Below are positions 9,217 to 17,734 of a DNA stretch of 64,000 nt, in pieces (position 1 is the first letter of the stretch; the number at the start of each line of letters is the position of its first letter). The stretch is from assembly GCA_913054135.1 (NCBI GenBank), contig CAJXJK010000010.1, forward strand, positions 113,154 through 177,153, read 5' to 3'. Source of the stretch: an uncultured Flavobacteriales bacterium (GTDB lineage Bacteria > Bacteroidota > Bacteroidia > Flavobacteriales_D > Crocinitomicaceae). The translations under genes and the position numbers were made by a program. The notes beneath the pieces were generated by a model, which was not told the DNA's origin, searched no databases, and saw only the letters and a list, made by a program, of their open reading frames with translations.

Positions 9217-10419
9217 CTATTGGTTGATTTTTGTTTTTGAGCGAACAACATTGAATCCAACTGAAGCTCCAATCATTCCGCCATATTTATTTCCTGAGTA
9301 ATAAATATTAAAAGGTACATTTAGAGCTCCTTTTCTAAAGGTTCTTCCAATTCCCATTACCCAGCTAGCATTGAATTCTGTTATACCATTCTTATGCAGA
9401 TGGTTAGAGAATTCATCCTCTGATGGCGCTTCAAATGTTCTTCCAGGCAACCATTGTCCAGTTGTCTGATCTACATTTTCAGGATTGGCAGACCAAGTTT
9501 CATACTCTTTGTTAAACCATTCTTGTTCATCATAGAACTCTCCATCATGTTCACTATTAGGATATAGGTAGACGCCGGATTTAACTTTTCTAAGACCAAA
9601 GGCCGGTCCAAATGCGAGCTCCCAACCTTGTTGCCCAACTCTAAACCCGTTTAAAAAACTTATTGATGGTATGAATTGTCCTTGTTCCATTCCACCAATG
9701 TTTGGAATGACTTCAAAGAGAGCAGAGAAATTTTCGGTACCGATATATTGAACTTCGAATTGATATCCGATATTCGACACAATTGGATAAATGTCAAGAC
9801 CGCCATTGTATGTTTTTCGTTGAAAGAATTTATTCATTTCTCCCAGAGCAGCTGCAGAAACACCAAACCTTGGTCCAGAGTTGTTTATTCTTCCTATGTT
9901 GGCTGCTGTGATTATTTCTTCTTCAAATCCGAGTCGCTTTTTCGTTTCTATATTCACGGGCATTGAGTGCATTTCACGTAATGTGATTTCTACCATTCTA
10001 GACAATTCAGATGACTGATCTGCGAATTCAATTGAATTCGTCATTTTCAAAGTCCCAGATTGTACGTCAATGAGTTTTAAAGTAACCACAATCTTTTTCC
10101 CAACTACTTCAAAGCTACCCGACAATATTTTGTCAACTTCCAGTTTGTTGCCGAGTCTCACAAGACATTCTTTACCGTAACAATCAACGAATGAAGAGTC
10201 ACCATTCATTGCTGACCTCATGTCAAACTCATCTAAAACGACATACTTCTCTAGCTTTACTAATTCTATTCGAGTTAGCTTGGCGGCAATGCTAGGTGTC
10301 ATTTCTACGCCTTTAGTGTAAATGTCGCCAACAGCAATCGACTGAGAATATGCTGCCGTAAAGTGGAATATGAAAAATAGGCCAAAGAAAAATTTGATAA
10401 GAGCTTTAGAATGCTTCAT
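9217..10419 (-). CDS. CsgG/LpoB-like N-terminal domain with barrel-like C-terminus (copy 1)
   Basis: A 400-residue exported protein and first gene of the operon. The signal peptide ends TAAYSQ. It has the same two-part build as its downstream paralog: an N-terminal CsgG/LpoB-like domain (SIAVGDI, EKYVVLDEFDM, the Cys pair in VDCYGKEC, LEVDKILSGSF, KIVVTLKLIDVQSG) and a C-terminal strand-rich part (GYQFEVQYIGTENFSALFE, GWELAFGPAFGL, GGMIGASVGFNV). Copy 1 has an insert of about 30 residues (around PENVDQTTGQWLPG) relative to copy 2. A -7 box and a palindromic putative operator precede it. The tandem duplication is visible directly; the function is not. Confidence 0.65.
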   Translation of the reverse strand: MKHSKALIKFFFGLFFIFHFTAAYSQSIAVGDIYTKGVEMTPSIAAKLTRIELVKLEKYVVLDEFDMRSAMNGDSSFVDCYGKECLVRLGNKLEVDKILSGSFEVVGKKIVVTLKLIDVQSGTLKMTNSIEFADQSSELSRMVEITLREMHSMPVNIETKKRLGFEEEIITAANIGRINNSGPRFGVSAAALGEMNKFFQRKTYNGGLDIYPIVSNIGYQFEVQYIGTENFSALFEVIPNIGGMEQGQFIPSISFLNGFRVGQQGWELAFGPAFGLRKVKSGVYLYPNSEHDGEFYDEQEWFNKEYETWSANPENVDQTTGQWLPGRTFEAPSEDEFSNHLHKNGITEFNASWVMGIGRTFRKGALNVPFNIYYSGNKYGGMIGASVGFNVVRSKTKINQ

Positions 10420-10438
10420 TTTAATGGGTTTTATCCGA

Positions 10439-10481
10439 CAAAGTTAGACTCAAAGCAATGAAGATTAAATGACTATAGTCA
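10439..10481 (-). promoter_or_regulatory. Promoter -7 box with putative CRP/FNR-type operator
   Basis: On the minus strand the box TAACTTTG (10439-10446) matches the Bacteroidota consensus TAnnTTTG, 19 bp before the ATG at 10419. The perfect 12-bp palindrome TGACTATAGTCA (10470-10481) is centred about 29 bp upstream of the box's first base, i.e. near -42 to the expected start of transcription. A TGAC-N4-GTCA core is a CRP/FNR-superfamily-like dyad, and the placement equals that of the stronger site at 26799-26820. The core alone could occur by chance in 64 kb. Confidence 0.4.
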
Positions 10482-10657
10482 GTTCTAACAATGATTTACA
10501 CAAATATGAATAGCGTTCAATGAAGCAGTATTGCTGCTATGCCTGCAAAGAAGTGTGATTGTTCTGAATTTTGACAAGCTATACATCTCAGTTAAATCCT
10601 CAGAAAACTAAATCTATGAAACCACATTGATCATGGTTTAATGGCGCTTCAAAGCTT

Positions 10658-10684
10658 TTGTACGGGAAATAATCACTAATTTTG
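10658..10684 (+). promoter_or_regulatory. Promoter of ileS
   Basis: TTG at 10658-10660 and TAATTTTG at 10677-10684, 16 bp apart, match the two-part promoter of the Bacteroidota primary sigma factor (TTG and TAnnTTTG). The box ends 24 bp before the ATG at 10709, which also argues that the TTG at 10682, inside the box, is not the start codon. Confidence 0.65.
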
Positions 10685-10708
10685 CCCCTTCAATTTAGTG
10701 AGATTACA

Positions 10709-13700
10709 ATGAGCAATAAATATCCTGAATATCAAGGACTGAACTTACCAAACGTAGCCGAAAAAGTGCTAAAAGATTGGGAAGACAAAAACATCTTTCA
10801 AAAAAGTATGGATACCCGTGAAGGAAATCCTGCCTTTGTATTTACCGAAGGACCACCTTCGGCAAACGGATTACCTGGTATTCACCACGTAATGGCTCGT
10901 GCGATTAAAGATATTTTTTGCCGTTATAAAACATTGAAAGGATACCAAGTTAAGCGTAAGGCTGGTTGGGATACTCACGGTTTACCTGTTGAGTTGAAAG
11001 TAGAGAAAGAACTCGGAATCACTAAAGAAGATATCGGAACTAAAATTTCTGTTGATGATTACAACAAAGCCTGTCGTGAAGCAGTAATGCGCTACACAGA
11101 TGTGTGGAATGACTTAACAGTGAAGATGGGTTATTGGGTAGATATGGAAGATCCATACATTACTTATGATCCAAAATATATGGAGTCGGTTTGGTGGTTA
11201 TTGGGCCAAATTTATGAGAAGGATTTGATGTATAAGGGATACACTATCCAACCATATTCTCCAAAAGCTGGAACTGGTTTGAGCTCTCATGAGATCAACC
11301 AACCTGGTTGCTATCAAGATGTGACAGATACCACTTGTGTGGCTCAATTCAAAGTAAGAGCAGGAGAATCAACTCCTTTTTCAAATGCGATTGATGAACA
11401 ATTACACATTTTAGCTTGGACGACCACTCCATGGACGCTTCCTTCAAATACAGCATTAACTGTAGGACCAAAAATTGAATATGTTTTAGTTCAAACTTGG
11501 AATCAATATACACATGAACCAATTCAAGTTGTCCTCGCCAAAAACTTGGTGAGCAAACAATTCGGAAAGAAGTTTGAGCAAGCAGAAGATGCTGCTTCAA
11601 TGACTTATGCAAAAGGTGACAAGAAAGTTCCTTACGCTATTATCGGAGAGTGTTTAGGTACTGATTTAGTAGGAATCAAATACGAGCAATTATTAGATTA
11701 TTGCCAGCCATATGAAGATGCTGATAAAGCATTTGTTGTGATACCTGGTGACTTCGTAACAACCGAAGATGGTACAGGAATAGTGCATACAGCACCAACT
11801 TTTGGTGCAGATGATGCATTTGTGGCTAAGGCTGCAGGAGTTCCACCTTTAATGATCAAAGATGAAAATGACACTGCTGTTCCTTTAGTGGATTTACAAG
11901 GTCGTTTCAGAAAAGAACTAGCTGATCCAACTTTCGGATTAGGGAGAGAATATGTGAAGGCTGAATATTTAGAAGATGGAGAAGAAGAAGCAGAATTAGC
12001 TAAGCAAAGAGAAAATTTAAAAGATATCATTGCTGATTTGAAAGGCTACTTAAGTGTAGATGAAAGAATCACTCTGAAATTGAAGATAGAAAACAAGGCC
12101 TTTCATATTGAAAAGTATGTCCATTCATACCCACATTGCTGGAGAACGGATAAGCCGATTTTATATTACCCGCTTGATTCTTGGTTTATCAAAGTAACTG
12201 ATAAGCGTGAGCGAATGGTGGCGTTGAATAACACGATTAACTGGAAACCAAAATCCACTGGTGAAGGACGTTTCGGAAACTGGCTAGAGACGGCCAATGA
12301 TTGGAATCTTTCGCGTTCAAGATATTGGGGAATTCCGATTCCGGTTTGGACATCAGAAGATAAAACAGAGCAAATCTGTATCTCATCTGTAGAACAATTA
12401 AAAACTGAAGCTCAAAAAGCAGTTGACGCAGGTTTGATGGATTCAAATCCATTGGCTGATTTTGTTCCGGGTGACATGTCAAAAGAAAACTATGCTAAGA
12501 TTGATTTGCATAAAAACTATGTAGATGATATCACTTTAGTATCGGCAAGTGGTCAACCCTTAAAAAGAGAAGCAGACTTAATTGATGTTTGGTTTGATTC
12601 AGGATCAGCTCCATTTGCACAACAACATTATCCTTTTGAAAATAAAGAGTTAATTGATAACGGAGTTGAGGCATTTAAGAACGGTACGGAACCAAAAGGA
12701 CCGTCTGCTTTCCCGACTGATTATATTGCTGAAGGAGTAGACCAAACTAGAGGTTGGTTTTATACACAACACGCTATCGCAACACTGGTATTTGATACAG
12801 TTTCATATAAGAATGTAATTTCTAACGGATTAGTTCTTGATAAGAACGGACAAAAGATGTCTAAACGTTTAGGAAACGCCGTGGATCCTTTTGAAACCCT
12901 AGGAAACTATGGGGCTGACCCAACTCGTTGGTACATGATTACCAACGCACAACCTTGGGACAACTTAAAGTTTGATGAAGAGGGTATAACTGAGGTTCAA
13001 AGAAAGTTTTTTGGTACACTTTACAACACCTATTCATTTTTCTCATTGTATGCGAACATTGATGGCTTCAAATATGAAGAAGCTGATGTAGCAAACAGAC
13101 CAGAGATTGATCGTTGGATTCTATCTAAACTGAACTCATTGATTAAGGATGTAGAAGGTGCATTTGAAGATTACGAACCAACAAAAGCGGGTCGTTTGAT
13201 TCAAGGATTTGTGACAGATGAGATGTCTAACTGGTATGTGAGATTATGTAGAAGAAGATTCTGGAAAGGTGATTACACAGATGATAAAATTTCGGCTTAT
13301 CAAACTTTGTATCAGTGCTTAGAAACAGTGGCAACTTTAAGTTCGCCAATCGCTCCTTTCTTTAGTGATCAATTATTTATGGATTTAAATTCTGTTTGTG
13401 GTCGTCACGAAGTTGAATCAGTTCACTTAGCAGATTTCCCAGTAGCAGATGAGTCGCAAATTGATTTAGATTTAGAAGAGAAGATGGACATTGCTCAAAA
13501 AGTATCATCATTGGTATTAGGATTAAGAGCAAAAGAAAAAATCAAAGTTCGTCAGCCATTGCAAAGAATTATGGTTCCTGTTTTGGATAAAGATTTCGCA
13601 CGAAGATTACAAGATGTTTCTGATTTGATTTTATCTGAGGTAAACATCAAAGAGATTGATTTATTAGAAGATACTGAAGGTGTAATCAGCAAAAAGATTA

Positions 13701-14212
13701 AGCCAAATTTCAAAACAATCGGACCTAAATACGGCAAGCAAATGAAACAAATTGCTGCCATGGTGAATCAATGGGGAGGTGAAGAAATCTCATCTGTTGA
13801 AGCAAATGCAGGTTGGAAAGGTGAAATTGAAGGCAATGCCATTGAGTTAGATTTAGTTGACTTTGATATTGTGACTGATGATATTCCGGGTTGGACAGTG
13901 GCTTCTGAAGGAAGAATCACTGTTGCACTTGATGTAACGCTCTCTGAAGAGTTGAAGTCTGAAGGAATCGCTAGAGAGTTAGTGAACAGAATCCAGAATT
14001 TCAGAAAAGATTCAGGTCTTGAGGTGATGGATAAAATCAAATTGACTTTTGATGCCAATGAGGTTGTAAAATCTGCCATTGAAAATAATGCCGAATACAT
14101 CAAAGCTGAGGTATTGGCTTTAGATATAACATTTGATTCATTATCTGATTCTCAAGGAACCATTGCTGATCTCGAAGAAGGTGATACCAGAATGAACTTG
14201 GTGAAGGGGTAA
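10709..14212 (+). CDS. ileS: Isoleucyl-tRNA synthetase, type 2, with swapped GIHH signature
   Basis: Cytoplasmic class I synthetase of 1167 residues that charges tRNA-Ile. Synthetic site: PSANGLPGIHHVMARAIKD (residues 51-69) and QKMSKRLGN (K716 begins KMSKR). Other strong marks are KRKAGWDTHGLPVE, WTTTPWTLPSNTA from the editing (CP1) domain and DYIAEGVDQTRGWFYTQH. Length and the N-terminal sequence fit the long eukaryote-like type 2 IleRS, a group known for natural mupirocin resistance. The class I motif, normally HxGH, reads G57-I-H59-H60, so its first and third residues are exchanged. The start is the ATG at 10709, since a TTG start at 10682 would lie within the promoter. A single transcription unit is likely; the next gene starts 48 bp downstream. 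Confidence 0.97.
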   Translation: MSNKYPEYQGLNLPNVAEKVLKDWEDKNIFQKSMDTREGNPAFVFTEGPPSANGLPGIHHVMARAIKDIFCRYKTLKGYQVKRKAGWDTHGLPVELKVEKELGITKEDIGTKISVDDYNKACREAVMRYTDVWNDLTVKMGYWVDMEDPYITYDPKYMESVWWLLGQIYEKDLMYKGYTIQPYSPKAGTGLSSHEINQPGCYQDVTDTTCVAQFKVRAGESTPFSNAIDEQLHILAWTTTPWTLPSNTALTVGPKIEYVLVQTWNQYTHEPIQVVLAKNLVSKQFGKKFEQAEDAASMTYAKGDKKVPYAIIGECLGTDLVGIKYEQLLDYCQPYEDADKAFVVIPGDFVTTEDGTGIVHTAPTFGADDAFVAKAAGVPPLMIKDENDTAVPLVDLQGRFRKELADPTFGLGREYVKAEYLEDGEEEAELAKQRENLKDIIADLKGYLSVDERITLKLKIENKAFHIEKYVHSYPHCWRTDKPILYYPLDSWFIKVTDKRERMVALNNTINWKPKSTGEGRFGNWLETANDWNLSRSRYWGIPIPVWTSEDKTEQICISSVEQLKTEAQKAVDAGLMDSNPLADFVPGDMSKENYAKIDLHKNYVDDITLVSASGQPLKREADLIDVWFDSGSAPFAQQHYPFENKELIDNGVEAFKNGTEPKGPSAFPTDYIAEGVDQTRGWFYTQHAIATLVFDTVSYKNVISNGLVLDKNGQKMSKRLGNAVDPFETLGNYGADPTRWYMITNAQPWDNLKFDEEGITEVQRKFFGTLYNTYSFFSLYANIDGFKYEEADVANRPEIDRWILSKLNSLIKDVEGAFEDYEPTKAGRLIQGFVTDEMSNWYVRLCRRRFWKGDYTDDKISAYQTLYQCLETVATLSSPIAPFFSDQLFMDLNSVCGRHEVESVHLADFPVADESQIDLDLEEKMDIAQKVSSLVLGLRAKEKIKVRQPLQRIMVPVLDKDFARRLQDVSDLILSEVNIKEIDLLEDTEGVISKKIKPNFKTIGPKYGKQMKQIAAMVNQWGGEEISSVEANAGWKGEIEGNAIELDLVDFDIVTDDIPGWTVASEGRITVALDVTLSEELKSEGIARELVNRIQNFRKDSGLEVMDKIKLTFDANEVVKSAIENNAEYIKAEVLALDITFDSLSDSQGTIADLEEGDTRMNLVKG

Positions 14213-14260
14213 GAGAATTAAGTTCAAATTTGGTTATCTTCGGCCAAAAGAATCGAATTT

Positions 14261-16216
14261 TTGAAACGTTTTACCCTCTTGGGAATATTCTTTATGCATA
14301 CTGTTTTTTCAAACAGTTTTGGTCAATCTTTTGAATTAAAAGAAGATTCTATTAAGAAGGCACTCTCTATTGCTGACTACGAAGAAGCTAACACTTTAAT
14401 TCAAGAAATTGACGATCATCCGTCTTCAACTGAAGGTTCTTATTGGGATGGGGTCACCACTTATTATCGCGGAAAAATATGTTATTCTCAACTTGATGAA
14501 CTTAATGCCGTGGCCTTATTATCTAGGTCGAAAGAAATTTTCATCCAACATGATTCTTTATCTAAGGCTATGAATGCAAGTGAGTCCCTATTCCAAATTT
14601 ATTATAGAAAACAGGAGCATGATCTTTCAAAAGAATACTGTTTGGAAGCACTTGAAGTAGCAATTGCAGCCAAAGATTCATTCCAGCTTTCTAATTGGTA
14701 TAATCATTTGGGAAATAACAGCGTTAGGATTGAAAAATATGATGAAGCCATTAAATATGAGCGCCTTAGTTTGCTTTATGCAAATGCAATCGGTAATGAG
14801 AAACTAGCAAGCTATGCATATAGTACCATTGGAGAGGTCTATGCAAATATTGAAGAATTTGATTCGGCAGATTATTACTTCAACAAGACATTGGATATAA
14901 AGATTGAGTACGGAATGAACACAGGCTGGCTTAAATCAAAAATAGGAAAGCTCAGTATTGCCCGAGGTAAACCTGATGTTGCCATTAAAATTTGCGAAGA
15001 AGGACTTGAGGAGTCGTATGAAATGCAAAATGTGAGACCTCAAATGTTTAATTGTGAATGCCTCAATGAGGCATATTCCTTGGTAGGAGACTATAAAAAC
15101 GCCTATAGAGCTTTAAACAAATTGAGATCTCTACAAGAAGAAACTGAATCTGATACCAAAAGGAACGATATTACCAGATTGAATTACGAAATTAAGTATG
15201 AGAAACAAGCCCTAAGCGATAGTATTGAAAGAGAAAAAGAGATACAAGTTGCTAAGGCTGAACTTGATTTAAAAGATGAGAAGTTAGCACACGAAAAATC
15301 GGTGAAATTGTATCTCTACTTAGGGTTAGGGATGTTGGTGTTATTTATTGGATTCATATTCAATAGATTACGAGTGATAAGACGTCAAAAATTAGAAATT
15401 GCAGCTCAAAAAGACGAATCTGAAAAATTGAGAGAATCTGCTGAGCAACATAGATTGATTGCTGAAGAAAAGAATGTTGAGATTCTAGATTCCATTAATT
15501 ACGCAAAACGAATTCAATCGGCAATTTTACCTCCGGCATCTTTTATCCAAGAGCATTTGAAAGAATCATTTGTTCTTTACAAACCCAAAGACATTGTGGC
15601 CGGCGATTTTTACTGGGTTAAGAGACAACATGGAAAAACCTACTTTGCAGCTGCCGATTGCACAGGGCATGGCGTTCCGGGAGCAATGGTTTCTGTGATT
15701 TGTAATAATGCTTTAAACCGTTCAATTCTGGAGTTTAATTTATCTGATCCGGCAGATATTCTGAATAAAACAAGAGAACTAATTGCTGATGAATTAGAAT
15801 CTGGAGATCATGAAATTTCAGATGGTATGGACATTGCCTTGTGCTCTATTGAAGACTCGGAACTAAAATATGCAGGGGCCAACAATCCGTTATGGATTTT
15901 GAGAGAAGGTGAAATGATGATTACAAAAGGTGACAAACAACCGGTGGGCAAGTTTTTTAAATCTGCTCCTTTTACTTCGCATACTTTAAAACTGCTAAAG
16001 GATGATATCATTTACGTGTTTTCAGATGGATATCAAGACCAGTTTGGGGGCGAAAAAGGTAAAAAATACAAAGCAAAACAACTCCTAACTTTAATGATGG
16101 GAATAAGCCATTTACCAATGTCAGAGCAGCTCAAAACCCTAGATGAAAACTTTGAAAACTGGAAAGGCTCTTTTGAACAATTGGATGATGTTTGTATGAT
16201 TGGGGTCAAGGTTTAA
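14261..16216 (+). CDS. TPR-repeat membrane protein with SpoIIE-type serine phosphatase domain
   Basis: A 651-residue sensor-phosphatase. A TTG start at 14261 is chosen because it yields a full signal peptide (MKRFTLLGIFFMHTVFSNSFGQ); the first internal ATG would cut it. Residues ~25-310 are TPR-like helices in the periplasm (YNHLGNNSVRIEKYDEAIKY, YSTIGEVYANIEEFDSADYY). A coiled coil precedes a membrane helix (LYLYLGLGMLVLFIGFIF, ~350-367). The cytoplasmic part is a PP2C/SpoIIE domain with FVLYKPKDIVAGDFYWV, FAAADCTGHGVPGAMVS and IYVFSDGYQDQFGG, giving the metal-binding Asp residues. Such proteins usually dephosphorylate a STAS or anti-anti-sigma partner. None is adjacent, though a STAS-like protein lies at 50.6 kb. 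The stop shares TTAA with the convergent gene. Confidence 0.88.
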   Translation: MKRFTLLGIFFMHTVFSNSFGQSFELKEDSIKKALSIADYEEANTLIQEIDDHPSSTEGSYWDGVTTYYRGKICYSQLDELNAVALLSRSKEIFIQHDSLSKAMNASESLFQIYYRKQEHDLSKEYCLEALEVAIAAKDSFQLSNWYNHLGNNSVRIEKYDEAIKYERLSLLYANAIGNEKLASYAYSTIGEVYANIEEFDSADYYFNKTLDIKIEYGMNTGWLKSKIGKLSIARGKPDVAIKICEEGLEESYEMQNVRPQMFNCECLNEAYSLVGDYKNAYRALNKLRSLQEETESDTKRNDITRLNYEIKYEKQALSDSIEREKEIQVAKAELDLKDEKLAHEKSVKLYLYLGLGMLVLFIGFIFNRLRVIRRQKLEIAAQKDESEKLRESAEQHRLIAEEKNVEILDSINYAKRIQSAILPPASFIQEHLKESFVLYKPKDIVAGDFYWVKRQHGKTYFAAADCTGHGVPGAMVSVICNNALNRSILEFNLSDPADILNKTRELIADELESGDHEISDGMDIALCSIEDSELKYAGANNPLWILREGEMMITKGDKQPVGKFFKSAPFTSHTLKLLKDDIIYVFSDGYQDQFGGEKGKKYKAKQLLTLMMGISHLPMSEQLKTLDENFENWKGSFEQLDDVCMIGVKV

Positions 16217-17601
16217 AACTCAAACACCTCATTAATTTTCGGAATCTCAACATGCCATCCAAGCTTGCTTTCTATTAAAACTCTGAATGAATTCGCTTGG
16301 TGTGGTTCACCATGATTTAAAAATACAGTGGTTGGCTCTTCTTTTAGATTCCCCAACCAATCTAACATCTCATTTTTATCTGCGTGAGCAGACATGGATG
16401 ATATAGATCTTATTTCGGCATTTATTTCGTGGTACTTTCCAAAGAGCTTAATTTGCTTATTGCCTCTCACTAAATCTCTCCCTCTTGTTCCTGCAGCTTG
16501 AAAGCCTACAAATAGTATGGTGTTTTTGGGGTCTCCACCATGATTCGCCAAATAATGAAGTATCCTTCCGCCTTCTAACATTCCACTTCCGGCTATGATG
16601 ATTTTTGGTTTTTTATCCGCAACAACTGCCTTCGATTCTTCGTATGTTTCAATATATTCTACTACATCATACATACGATCTGAATTGTATTTCGAGATGT
16701 CTTGCATCTCAGGGTATTTATCAAAAACTAAGGTAGATTTAATACCCATTGGCGAATCCAAATATATCTTATGATTAGGGAGTAAGTCTTCATCCTTTAG
16801 CAAGTGCAGGAGGAAAATCATTTCTTGTGTTCGCTCAACAGCAAAAGAAGGAATCATTAAAATTCCACCTTTTCTATTTGTTTCAAGAATGATTTCTAGC
16901 AGCTTTTCTTTTACATCCAGAATGCTGTGAGTTCTATCACCATATGTCGATTCTAAAATGACATAATCAGCATGCTGAACTTTCTTAGGTGGATATAATA
17001 GCATAGGGTCTTTACGACCAATGTCCCCAGAAAAAAGGAGGGTCTTTTTATTCACCTTAATTTCAATCATTGCTGATCCTAAAATGTGACCAGCATTCAG
17101 CAATTGAAACTTAACACTGTTATCAATGATTACCCATTCATTATAATTGTGGGTGTCAAATAATTCAAATGTCTTTCTCGCTTGTTCTTGCGTATAAAGA
17201 GGCTTGCAGTGCAAATGGCTGCTGTACTTTTTTCGGTTTGCTCTATCGGCATCTTCTTCTTGAATTTTCGCGCTATCTAAAAGGATAATCTCAGCCAGTT
17301 CAGCAGTTGCTGGAGTACAATAAATCTTACCTCTAAATCCGCCTTTCACCAATGCAGGCAGATATCCGCAATGATCTAAATGAGCGTGAGTAAGAATTAC
17401 GGCATCAATTTTAGATGCTTCAACTGGCAGATCTTCCCAATTCAATTGCCTCAATTCTTTCAAGCCTTGAAAAAGACCGCAATCAATCATTACTTTTTGT
17501 GTCCCACTATCAATTAAGGTTTTTGAACCCGTGACTGTTCCAGCTCCTCCTAAAAAATGAATAGATGATTTTTGTTCTGCCTGCATCTTATAAAGGTACA
17601 T
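16213..17601 (-). CDS. Metallo-beta-lactamase/beta-CASP/RMMBL nuclease
   Basis: A 462-residue protein of the CPSF-73/YsH1-like beta-CASP family of RNA-processing nucleases. The zinc motif HAHLDH lies at residues 72-77, preceded by the GGAGTVTGS strand and IDCGLFQG. Further metal ligands fall in NAGHILGS and LFSGDIGR. The beta-CASP region contains ILESTYGDRTH, MIPSFAVERTQE and DSPMG, and the C-terminal RMMBL segment has SSMSAHADKNEM and VFLNHGEPHQ. It probably acts in the cytoplasm on RNA, though such bacterial proteins are rarely characterised. The ATG at 17601 is the longest start. An ATG five codons later (17586, MQAEQ) is equally plausible, because TACCTTTA overlapping the first codons resembles a -7 box. 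Confidence 0.9.
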   Translation of the reverse strand: MYLYKMQAEQKSSIHFLGGAGTVTGSKTLIDSGTQKVMIDCGLFQGLKELRQLNWEDLPVEASKIDAVILTHAHLDHCGYLPALVKGGFRGKIYCTPATAELAEIILLDSAKIQEEDADRANRKKYSSHLHCKPLYTQEQARKTFELFDTHNYNEWVIIDNSVKFQLLNAGHILGSAMIEIKVNKKTLLFSGDIGRKDPMLLYPPKKVQHADYVILESTYGDRTHSILDVKEKLLEIILETNRKGGILMIPSFAVERTQEMIFLLHLLKDEDLLPNHKIYLDSPMGIKSTLVFDKYPEMQDISKYNSDRMYDVVEYIETYEESKAVVADKKPKIIIAGSGMLEGGRILHYLANHGGDPKNTILFVGFQAAGTRGRDLVRGNKQIKLFGKYHEINAEIRSISSMSAHADKNEMLDWLGNLKEEPTTVFLNHGEPHQANSFRVLIESKLGWHVEIPKINEVFEF

Positions 17602-17734
17602 GAATAGAAACGCCTAGAATATGATGTTTGGCAGTTTTTGATTTGATTATTAATGGATTGCATTCTGTTAAAGAATGTTACTTTTTTGACTCGTTTGCAT
17701 TCTTTGTATACATTACAAAGAAAAACCCCAAAAC

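Noticed and set aside
10447..10657. Short ATG frames in the ileS upstream region, one Cys-rich of 11 codons.
   Set aside because: Too short and without supporting features.
10682..10708. Upstream TTG start for ileS.
   Set aside because: The TTG lies in the -7 box TAATTTTG; the ATG at 10709 gives the normal N-terminus.
11698..12030. A 110-codon minus-strand frame within ileS.
   Set aside because: Antisense shadow; no independent support.
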